NCBI GenBank assembly: GCA_017472605.1
Contig: JAFUPV010000045.1
Location: 1 to 47,204 of the forward strand
Reading direction: 5' to 3'
DNA length: 47,204 nucleotides
Origin: Lachnospiraceae bacterium
Lineage (GTDB): Bacteria > Bacillota > Clostridia > Lachnospirales > Lachnospiraceae
The translations under genes were made by a program, and so were the position numbers. This document shows, piece by piece, positions 7,696 through 14,936 of the stretch (within the stretch, counting starts at the first letter, position 1; each line of letters starts with the position of its first letter). The notes under the pieces were generated by a model, which did not search any database, was not told where the DNA came from, and saw only the letters and a program-made list of their open reading frames with translations.

Positions 7696-8964
7696 TTATT
7701 CAAAAAGCACAGCCTGATAGGACACATCTTCTCCCTGATAAAGATGGTTCAGTACGATCTGCGGATCGCTGCAGTTCAGTACCTGTTCTTCACTGAAAAT
7801 GAAATAAACGTTATCGCTCGCCAATTCTGCAGCTGCCTCTTTCTCAAAGCGGTCCGCGATGTAGAGCGGAGCAGCCAGAAGCAGCAGCCTGGCGCAGCCA
7901 TCCTCATCGGAATAGGCAACCAGATTGTGGAGTGCCTGCTTCTGTGACGCGTCATCCAGACTTAAATAAGGTGTGCGGATCTCGCCATTCTTTCGCTCAT
8001 AATAGCGGCGGTCGTCCAGGCTGTTCATCGGATAATCACGAAGAAACACGATGCTTCTGGAACCGCTGTACTCCATCACTGCAGCAGGATAGATTTTCTG
8101 TCCGCTCCGGTCATATACATTAAATGAGTATGCCACATCACGTTCATCCAGATTTCGCGTAAATCCGTCATAGCTGGAGAGTGAGCCCGCCGTATAACCG
8201 GCTTTCGTCATCACATCAGCCAGATAATCCACAATAAAGGCATTTTTCATCCAGTAAAAATCAATCAGATCCGTGATATATTCCTCATTGGCATAGGCCA
8301 GATACTCCTCGGAAACCTTCAGGCAGATCTGATTGTCTCCCAGCAGCTCCAGGTCAATCGCTTCCGGATCCGATGCAAAATCCGCAATTTCCTGAAAATC
8401 TTCTCTCAGTTCCTCATTCAGCTGCGGATCGAAATTTACCAGCTCTGAATCATCATTGCTGTAAAACAGATTGTCGTAGATTTCATAGGCAGGCGCCAGA
8501 TACAGATACCTGCTGCCGGTCTCCTGAATCTGCGCAAATGCCTCATAGAGCGCCTCATCCACCGTGATCCGCTCATTGGGATGATGATTGATGTAATACA
8601 CATTATTCACACCTTCCTGAAGCTGATCATTATTAAATAGACGATATGCCTGTACGGACGCCTCCGTGTACAGCTTTTCAAGCGCTCTGCTTTCTGTTGC
8701 TGCGGAGACACCGCTGCTTCCGATATCATATAAAAAAACAAATTCTTCTCCGTAGTTCATCTCAGCAGACGAACTCACTTCAATTTCTCTCCAGCCGGAT
8801 TCTCCTCCAAGCCAGCCCGCAACCCCATAGGCAAGCGCACCGGCGCCAAGAAGCAGCAGCAGAACGACTGCCGCCAGCCTCACCTTCACATGTTTCTCGG
8901 AAAGTGAAACCTTTTCCACCGGCTTCACATTTGGTGTATTTCGATTCTTTACTGTTCGATTCAC
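7696..8964 (-). CDS. Membrane-anchored extracytoplasmic protein; remote ApbE-like look
   Basis: 422 residues from a GTG at 8962-8964, chosen because AAGGA lies 9 nt upstream; longer in-frame starts up to 9108 have no ribosome site and would cross a hairpin. A basic tail of about 29 residues precedes one membrane helix (LAAVVLLLLLGAGALAYGVAG), so the rest faces outside. The ectodomain order, a short strand plus ESRALEKLYTEASVQAYR, then DEALYEAFAQIQE, then a segment FIVDYLADVMTKAGYTAGSLSSYDGF, recalls the order of parts in ApbE flavin transferases. The metal-binding Asp and Thr motifs of ApbE and the DLGGIAKG motif are not evident. Function unknown; the ApbE relation is a guess. Confidence 0.6.
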   Translation of the reverse strand: MNRTVKNRNTPNVKPVEKVSLSEKHVKVRLAAVVLLLLLGAGALAYGVAGWLGGESGWREIEVSSSAEMNYGEEFVFLYDIGSSGVSAATESRALEKLYTEASVQAYRLFNNDQLQEGVNNVYYINHHPNERITVDEALYEAFAQIQETGSRYLYLAPAYEIYDNLFYSNDDSELVNFDPQLNEELREDFQEIADFASDPEAIDLELLGDNQICLKVSEEYLAYANEEYITDLIDFYWMKNAFIVDYLADVMTKAGYTAGSLSSYDGFTRNLDERDVAYSFNVYDRSGQKIYPAAVMEYSGSRSIVFLRDYPMNSLDDRRYYERKNGEIRTPYLSLDDASQKQALHNLVAYSDEDGCARLLLLAAPLYIADRFEKEAAAELASDNVYFIFSEEQVLNCSDPQIVLNHLYQGEDVSYQAVLFE

Positions 8965-9086
8965 TTCATTTCTTCCTTTTTTTCGTTCCATTCGTTGGGA
9001 ACGACTCGAATTAATACGGCTGGCAACACGACTCTGCACAGAACTCCCGCGCAGAGATAAAAAATTCGTGACCGCCATGCAGGCAA

Positions 9087-9115
9087 GGCTGCCTTGAGGT
9101 TTTCTCAAAGCAGCC
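9087..9115 (-). other. Stem-loop upstream of the membrane-anchored gene
   Basis: In minus-strand RNA GGCUGCUUUGAG pairs with CUCAAGGCAGCC over 12 positions with one U-G pair and a loop of five bases. No T-run follows. It may be a leader structure of the downstream gene or a second 3' hairpin of the peptide transporter operon. Confidence 0.45.
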
Positions 9116-9182
9116 CTGTGTACATTTTATCCCGATTTCTGAATGATGGTTTCTGAACAACCAATTCTGAAATGTCTTTCAC

Positions 9183-9215
9183 GAAATGGTGCAGACAGAC
9201 TGTTTGCACCATTTC
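9183..9215 (-). terminator. 3' stem-loop of the peptide transporter operon
   Basis: GAAATGGTGCA (9183-9193) and TGCACCATTTC (9205-9215) form a perfect 11-bp stem around 11 nt. It begins only about 4 nt after the stop codon of the last ATPase gene. The tail lacks a classical T-run, so it may protect the 3' end more than terminate. Confidence 0.5.
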
Positions 9216-9218
9216 CTG

Positions 9219-10520
9219 TTATATCACTGCCAGGATCAGCAGGAAGGCAAAGATAAGAATGACAGCCAGAATGGTTACCAGACCGGCAATTGCACCTTTC
9301 TTACATGCCTTGTAGTTACGGATGTGATCGTGGCGTCTGAACAGAACAGCCGCGATCAGTCCAAATACCGGAAGGAAGAAGGACAGCAGAGAATACCAGA
9401 AGCTTCCGGTATCATGAACCGGCGGCAGCTTGTATTCATCCTCTCTGACCACACTCTCCTGCTGTTTTACTTCAGCCTGCGGGCTGTTCGGATCGTTAAT
9501 GGTAATCGGATGGAGCGGAACGCCCTTCTCACGGATTGCCTTGTACTCTTCAATCTCCTTCTCATTTCCGAATACATAGTGATCATGACCGATGTTTACC
9601 AATTTGGGCTTGTCTGTGCTGTAATCATGAACAGACGGGTCATAGGTGAAGAGAACTTTGTTCTTCTCCAGCTGCGGATCCGGGATGGGAATTGCGGAGA
9701 TCAGGGAGTGAGTATACGGATGAAGCGGATAGTCAAACAGCTCTTCCGCATCTGCAATCTCAACAATATCTCCTTTGTAGATAACACCGATACGATCGGA
9801 AATGAAACGGACGATGGACAAATCATGGGCAATGAACAGGTAAGTCAGTCCCTTGTCCTGCTGGAACTGCTTTAACAAATTCAGAACCTGTGCACGAATG
9901 GAAACGTCCAGTGCGGAAATCGGCTCGTCAGCTACAACCAGCTCCGGCTCCATGACCATTGCACGGGCCAGACCGATTCTCTGACGCTGACCGCCAGAAA
10001 ACTCGTGAGGATAACGGGTCAGGTGCTCCGGCAGAAGACCTACCTCCTCAATCATGTTTTCAACCTTCTTCACACGATCAGCTTCATTTTCAAACAGATG
10101 GAAATTGTACAGACCCTCCGAAATGATATAATCAACGGTTGCACGCTCGTTCAGAGACGCGGCCGGATCCTGGAATACCATCTGGATGTTACGGATTACT
10201 TCACGGTCCAGTGAATTGGAAATCTTTCCGGAAATCTTAACACCTTTATACTGGATCTCACCTGCTGCCAGCGGATTCACACGGATTACTGCTCTTCCGA
10301 TGGTAGTCTTACCAGATCCAGATTCACCTACAAGAGAGAATGTCTCACCTTTGTAAATATCAAAGGAAGCATTTTTTACTGCTCTGACTGCGTCGTCTCC
10401 CTTGCCGAATGTAATATCTACATTTTTCAATGACAGCAGGATCTCCCTGCCGTTTTCATCAATGGGTCCGTGCTCCGGCAGATGCTTCGCACGTACCCCT
10501 TCTTTCTCTTGCATAGACAC
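9219..10520 (-). CDS. amiF-like: Oligopeptide ABC importer ATPase, AmiF/OppF type, with membrane tail
   Basis: 433 residues. Starts at GTG 10518-10520, 9 nt after AGGAG; an ATG two codons later is too far from it. The ATPase core is complete: Walker A GESGSGKT at residues 65-72, Q-loop MVFQDP, signature FSGGQRQR, Walker B LVVADEP, H-loop IAHD, then the peptide-importer tail [14 protein letters not shown]. Streptococcal AmiF is about 308 residues, as I recall. Here a linker continues to two strongly hydrophobic helices at about 374-394 and 409-433, joined by a basic loop, so this subunit is probably tethered to the membrane. It is the last gene of the operon, 12 bp after the other ATPase. The tail is the oddity. 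Confidence 0.9.
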   Translation of the reverse strand: MSMQEKEGVRAKHLPEHGPIDENGREILLSLKNVDITFGKGDDAVRAVKNASFDIYKGETFSLVGESGSGKTTIGRAVIRVNPLAAGEIQYKGVKISGKISNSLDREVIRNIQMVFQDPAASLNERATVDYIISEGLYNFHLFENEADRVKKVENMIEEVGLLPEHLTRYPHEFSGGQRQRIGLARAMVMEPELVVADEPISALDVSIRAQVLNLLKQFQQDKGLTYLFIAHDLSIVRFISDRIGVIYKGDIVEIADAEELFDYPLHPYTHSLISAIPIPDPQLEKNKVLFTYDPSVHDYSTDKPKLVNIGHDHYVFGNEKEIEEYKAIREKGVPLHPITINDPNSPQAEVKQQESVVREDEYKLPPVHDTGSFWYSLLSFFLPVFGLIAAVLFRRHDHIRNYKACKKGAIAGLVTILAVILIFAFLLILAVI

Positions 10521-10532
10521 GATCGAAATCTC

Positions 10533-12281
10533 CTATATGTTAAACGCTTTCAACAGTTTCTCTGTAATATTCTGGATGCCCTCCGGTTTTTCAATCTTCG
10601 GAGCATGGGGATCCAGCAGCCATGTTTTCGCATAGTGAGTATCCGTGATTTTGAACATCGGCGGCTCAGCTACCGTATCGATCTTTAAGCAGTACGGATT
10701 TCTCGGTGCGAAAGCATCACCAGTAATGCTGTTATACAGGGACGGCGGGGTTCCTGTAATGGAATAGAGCTTTGTGTTTCTCTGTGCCAGCTGCGGCAGA
10801 GAGGAAAGCAGCGCCCAGGTATAGGGATGGCGCGGATCATAGAAGATTTCTTCTACTGTACCAAGCTCAACAATCTGTCCCGCGTAAAGAACAGCTACAC
10901 GGTCTGCCACATTGGCTACCACACCAAGGTCGTGGGTAATGAAAACAATGGTGTAGTTGAATTCCTTCTGCAGATCCTTGATCAGCTTCAGGATCTGCGC
11001 CTGAATGGTAACATCAAGAGCAGTTGTCGGCTCATCACAGATCAGAATCTTCGGCTGACAGGACAGAGCGATCGCAATTACGATACGCTGTCTCATACCG
11101 CCGGAATACTGGAACGGATAGTCATCGAAACGTGCCTCCGCGTTGGGAATTCCAACCTTTCTCATCAGTTCAAGCGCTCTTGCTCTGGCCTGTACCTCTG
11201 TACATTCCTGATGCTTCATGATGATAGAGGTAATCTGTTTGCCAATGGTAATAATCGGATTCAGAGAAGTCATCGGATCCTGGAACACAGTCGCGATTCT
11301 TGCACCGCGGATCTGATTCCAGTCCTTAGAATACTGAACCTTGGCCAGATTCAGGACACAGGTGCCATGCAGACTGTCGGAAGTCTCATCCAGATAACGA
11401 ACACGGAACGCAACGTTGTCAAACACGGCATTGCGCTCTTCGTCCTTTGACAGATCTACACCGATCTCCATCGCTTTTTTCAGCGCCTCCAGCAGCTTGC
11501 CGATCAGCTGCACACGCTTATTAAAACCATAGCGGCCAACAGAAAGGTAGATTTCCTTTGCAAGGATTTCATTTCTCTTTTTTGTATCGGAAGAGATTTC
11601 CTGATGGATCTCCTTCTCATAGGAAGCCCGAAGAGCCGTCATCTTCTCCTGATACTCCTTTAAATAGGAAGTATCGTGGGAAGCCTCGCTGTTCTTCGCC
11701 TTTGCAAGCTTCTCATAATTCTTTTTCAGTGCCTTGATCTGCGCATCCAGCTGAGCGATCTGGTGGGAAGTCTCTTTGATCTTATCTTTTTCCTTAGACG
11801 GATCAAAGGTCTGCTTCAGGTTGAAGGCTTCCGTTCTCTTCACTGTCAGCTCCCGGATCTCCTGCTCTGCTTTTTCCTTTTCTGCCTGACTCAGGCCCGT
11901 TCTCTCACGTTTTTCGGACTCCAGAGAAAGAATCTGACGATAGGTGGCTGCTCCCAGTTCAAGACGGGAATACTCATCCAGTTTATTCTTTGCATTGGCA
12001 ATCAGCTTCTGAGCAGTCGAAGTGACCTTTACAGTGGTATCTGCCAGATGCTCATCGTTAAAGAGAATCTGACCGTCACTGACAAAACCATTGGAATCCA
12101 GCATTCCGGCGAAGGTTTTGGTAAACACGGATTTACCGGAACCGGATTCACCTACGATTGCAATGGATTCATTTTCATAAATATCAAGGGAAACACCGCG
12201 GATCGCAGTCAGAATTCGTCCGCGCACACGGAATTTCACCTGCAGGTCTTTAATTGATAATAATACTTTCTTATCTTCCAT
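10533..12281 (-). CDS. amiE-like: Oligopeptide ABC importer ATPase, AmiE/OppD type, with coiled-coil insertion
   Basis: 582 residues against about 355 for AmiE. Walker A GESGSGKS is at residues 44-51 and the chain follows AmiE to about residue 83. About 230 extra residues, rich in Lys/Glu/Gln and alanine heptads (EKEKAEQEIREL, HQIAQLDAQIKALKK), then separate it from WNQIRGARIATVFQDPMTSL with the Q-loop near 334. Signature YSGGMRQR, Walker B ILICDEP and H-loop ITHD follow, and the C-terminal peptide-importer domain is intact (DPRHPYTWALLSSLPQL, TPPSLYN). The frame is open throughout the insertion with no sign of a frameshift. It should energise peptide uptake with the AmiF-like partner; the inserted helices lie near the Q-loop, which contacts the permease. 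Confidence 0.92.
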   Translation of the reverse strand: MEDKKVLLSIKDLQVKFRVRGRILTAIRGVSLDIYENESIAIVGESGSGKSVFTKTFAGMLDSNGFVSDGQILFNDEHLADTTVKVTSTAQKLIANAKNKLDEYSRLELGAATYRQILSLESEKRERTGLSQAEKEKAEQEIRELTVKRTEAFNLKQTFDPSKEKDKIKETSHQIAQLDAQIKALKKNYEKLAKAKNSEASHDTSYLKEYQEKMTALRASYEKEIHQEISSDTKKRNEILAKEIYLSVGRYGFNKRVQLIGKLLEALKKAMEIGVDLSKDEERNAVFDNVAFRVRYLDETSDSLHGTCVLNLAKVQYSKDWNQIRGARIATVFQDPMTSLNPIITIGKQITSIIMKHQECTEVQARARALELMRKVGIPNAEARFDDYPFQYSGGMRQRIVIAIALSCQPKILICDEPTTALDVTIQAQILKLIKDLQKEFNYTIVFITHDLGVVANVADRVAVLYAGQIVELGTVEEIFYDPRHPYTWALLSSLPQLAQRNTKLYSITGTPPSLYNSITGDAFAPRNPYCLKIDTVAEPPMFKITDTHYAKTWLLDPHAPKIEKPEGIQNITEKLLKAFNI

Positions 12282-12292
12282 GCCGGCTCCTC

Positions 12293-13261
12293 TTACATGT
12301 GTGTTCTCGGGTCTGACGCGTCACCAAGATTCTGACCAACAACATACAGTACAATTGTAATGATTGAAGAAACAACTACCGGGCTCCAGAACTCAAATCC
12401 CCATCCAGGAGTTACCATGGCACTCTCTGCCTCGAAGATCATTCGTCCAAGAGACATTTCCGACAGACCCATGCCAATATAGGCAAGGAACACCTCATAG
12501 GAGATGTATGACGGAATCTCTGTTGCAAGAAGAGTAACGATAACAGAAGTCATGAACGGGAGAATGTTCTTAATTGCAATCTTAATGGTAGAGGTTCCAA
12601 GACACTTGGACGCCAGATTGTACTCTCTGTCACGGATGATGATAACCTGGGTACGGATAAAGTACGCAATGCTCAGCCATCCGGTAATCGTAAGCGCAAA
12701 TACCATCGTTGCAAAGCTCGGTGTAAAGATCATGATGATAACAGAGATCAGAAGAACGTAGGGAATGTTTGCAAGTACATTGTAAACGTTCATCATTACC
12801 GCATCAACTTTCTTGGAAAATCCCCAGATGGATCCGATGACAACGCCGACTGTCATGTTGATGGCGGCACAGGCAAGAGCCAGAGAAATGGAAATTCTGG
12901 AACCAAACCAGATTGCGTCAAAGGTGGACTGACCGGCTGCACCGGAACCAAGAATCCAGTGAATATTGTAGCCCAGCTTATTCATTGCTTTTAACGGAGA
13001 CAGATGCTTTGCATCCGCATTCAGAAGGTTTCCGAATTTATCATAGTCGACAAACAGCGGATAGATATAAGCAAAAGCAATCAGAACCGCCAGAATTGAC
13101 AGAATGATGATGTTGCTCTTTTTACGAAAAAACACACGGAACACAGACTGCCAGTAGGAATATCTCGGTGCTGTAATTTTTTCAGATTCAAGGCTGCTGT
13201 GATCGACAAGGGTGAACAGCTCCTCTTCTGACATATTGAATTGCTTGAAATCATAATTCAT
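12293..13261 (-). CDS. amiD-like: Oligopeptide ABC importer permease, AmiD/OppC type
   Basis: 322 residues. A cytoplasmic N-tail of about 50 residues leads to a first membrane helix (NIIILSILAVLIAFAYIYPLF), an extracytoplasmic segment, then five further helices, as in OppC/DppC. The ATPase-contacting EAA-type loop is visible as YNLASKCLGTSTIKIAIKNI. The ATG at 13259-13261 lies 6 bp after the previous stop with a modest AGGTGATG site, suggesting translational coupling. It forms the transmembrane channel with the AmiC-like partner. Confidence 0.92.
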   Translation of the reverse strand: MNYDFKQFNMSEEELFTLVDHSSLESEKITAPRYSYWQSVFRVFFRKKSNIIILSILAVLIAFAYIYPLFVDYDKFGNLLNADAKHLSPLKAMNKLGYNIHWILGSGAAGQSTFDAIWFGSRISISLALACAAINMTVGVVIGSIWGFSKKVDAVMMNVYNVLANIPYVLLISVIIMIFTPSFATMVFALTITGWLSIAYFIRTQVIIIRDREYNLASKCLGTSTIKIAIKNILPFMTSVIVTLLATEIPSYISYEVFLAYIGMGLSEMSLGRMIFEAESAMVTPGWGFEFWSPVVVSSIITIVLYVVGQNLGDASDPRTHM

Positions 13262-13267
13262 TATTCA

Positions 13268-14839
13268 TCACCTGTCCTTCGTAGAGAATGAGATTCTCGG
13301 ATCTACCAGCGACATCAGAATATCACCAAGAATAACCGAAACCACCGTCAACAATGCGTAAAACAGTGTGACACCAACAATAACACCATTATCGTATTTA
13401 TTGATTGCCTCGGTCAGCAGATTACCTGCACCGGGAACGACATAAACACGCTCGGTAATGATCGCACCGGTCATCGCAAACAGCACGCTGCTGGGAATAC
13501 CGTGTACAACCGGAATGATCGCATTCTTCAGAATGTGCTTGGTGAAGATCTCGTTTTCAGACAGACCTCCGGATCTGGCAAACTTAACATAATCGGAATT
13601 CATCTGGTCGATCATGTAACGGCGCAGCCACTTCATCAGGTTTGCAATGGAAGGCAGTGCCAGAGAAACGATCGGCAGAATATACATTACTTTGCTGCTG
13701 GACTCCATGTCAAAGGTCGTCGGCAGACCTGCCAGACCGCCGATTGCCTTAAAGAGGAAGATGTAGGCAAGGGACGGAACCGCGATAATAAAGATAATGT
13801 AGGTCGTTCCGATTTTATCAATCAGCTTATCCTTCTTTCTTGCCATCATGATACCAATCGGCACACCGAGGAAATAGGACATGATAACTGCAAGGATACC
13901 GATTACAAAGGAATATCCGATTTTGGAAAGACCGCCTCTAACCGTATCAACCTTGGTATAGTCATCAACAAAACGATCCGCATATACCAGGCTGGAACTC
14001 TGGGATCCTGCCAGATATTTTGCAGTATGAAGATCATCCGCACTTTCTTCTACCAGTCCTGACGGATAGGTAATGGTGGATTTCACATAAGATCCCTGCG
14101 ATTTCGTCATTGTAGTGAATACATCAATTCCCTGATTTACCGAATAGGACGTTCCGAGGTTAATGGAAAGCAGATTCTGATGGATAAACGGGAACTTATT
14201 GTCAAAATAAAGCAGATACTTATTGTAAGTACCATTACCCATAATAGCCGGTGAAAATTTCTCACCGCCATATACAGGATCATATAAAGTAAAGGAAAGA
14301 CCGCGGTCTTCCAAGTCATTTTCTACGTAATTAATGTTATCAACTGTGATCAGTCCGGTAAAGTATGACCACAAACGCGAAGCCAACGGGAGATCCTTGT
14401 AGGCAAACAGCTGCTGCTGACCGCCGCTGGCCAGTTTCTTGCCGCCCATTGTTACAGCATCCATACGCTCAACCTTGTAGCCCATTGACTCGTAGTATTC
14501 TGTAAATTTTGCAACGTATTCTTTTACAAGATCGGAATCCTGCTCTTCTGTTCGTCCGAAGCCGACTGCACTTGCTCTCGTATCTTCATCAATCTCACCC
14601 TTCTGGGTAAGCTCCAACATATAGTCCGCATAGGTAACATAATCAAGATAACCGTACTCTTCCCATTTCTGGTACTTGTAGGTTACTTTCTGATTGTTGC
14701 TCTGATGGGTATAGGTGGTATCCTGTGCAAAGATCAGATTTCTGTCCAGCAGAGAATAGATCATTACCATTACAATTGCAACCACAATGACTACAGAAAA
14801 CAGTCCATACAATAAACGTTTTATTAAATATTTCGTCAT
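13268..14839 (-). CDS. amiC-like: Oligopeptide ABC importer permease, AmiC/OppB type, large ectodomain
   Basis: 523 residues from the ATG at 14837-14839. This start gives the family-typical N-terminus (MTKYLIKRLLYGLFS) and leaves the upstream hairpin outside the gene; the ribosome site (GAGAG) is weak, which fits lower expression than the binding protein. After the first helix (residues about 10-33), some 270 residues face outside, then five helices follow. Streptococcal AmiC has the same large loop, and KYLLYFDNKFPFIHQNLLSINLG closely matches what I recall of AmiC. The EAA loop is FARSGGLSENEIFTKHILKNAI. Together with gene order this places the system in the Ami subtype. Confidence 0.92.
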   Translation of the reverse strand: MTKYLIKRLLYGLFSVVIVVAIVMVMIYSLLDRNLIFAQDTTYTHQSNNQKVTYKYQKWEEYGYLDYVTYADYMLELTQKGEIDEDTRASAVGFGRTEEQDSDLVKEYVAKFTEYYESMGYKVERMDAVTMGGKKLASGGQQQLFAYKDLPLASRLWSYFTGLITVDNINYVENDLEDRGLSFTLYDPVYGGEKFSPAIMGNGTYNKYLLYFDNKFPFIHQNLLSINLGTSYSVNQGIDVFTTMTKSQGSYVKSTITYPSGLVEESADDLHTAKYLAGSQSSSLVYADRFVDDYTKVDTVRGGLSKIGYSFVIGILAVIMSYFLGVPIGIMMARKKDKLIDKIGTTYIIFIIAVPSLAYIFLFKAIGGLAGLPTTFDMESSSKVMYILPIVSLALPSIANLMKWLRRYMIDQMNSDYVKFARSGGLSENEIFTKHILKNAIIPVVHGIPSSVLFAMTGAIITERVYVVPGAGNLLTEAINKYDNGVIVGVTLFYALLTVVSVILGDILMSLVDPRISFSTKDR

Positions 14840-14862
14840 ATTTGTTCTCTCATCACATATTA

Positions 14863-14893
14863 CAGGAGAATGGCCCTGACGACCATTCTCCTG
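14863..14893 (-). promoter_or_regulatory. Intercistronic stem-loop after the peptide-binding protein gene
   Basis: CAGGAGAATGG (14863-14873) and CCATTCTCCTG (14883-14893) form a perfect 11-bp stem around 9 nt, between the binding-protein stop and the permease start. No T-run follows. Such structures commonly protect the upstream binding-protein mRNA; that role is inferred. Confidence 0.6.
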
Positions 14894-14936
14894 CAACTTC
14901 ATTTTTCCTATTTTAACAGGTAACGTGAATCAAATC

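Noticed and set aside
8965-9108. Longer start (TTG or ATG) for the membrane-anchored gene
   Set aside because: No ribosome site at either, and the extension crosses a hairpin. The GTG at 8962-8964 has AAGGA at correct spacing.
14840-14936. Truncation or frameshift of the peptide-binding protein at its C-terminus
   Set aside because: Only 97 bp follow before the next gene and they fold into a hairpin. The supposedly missing segment is found at the N-terminus instead.
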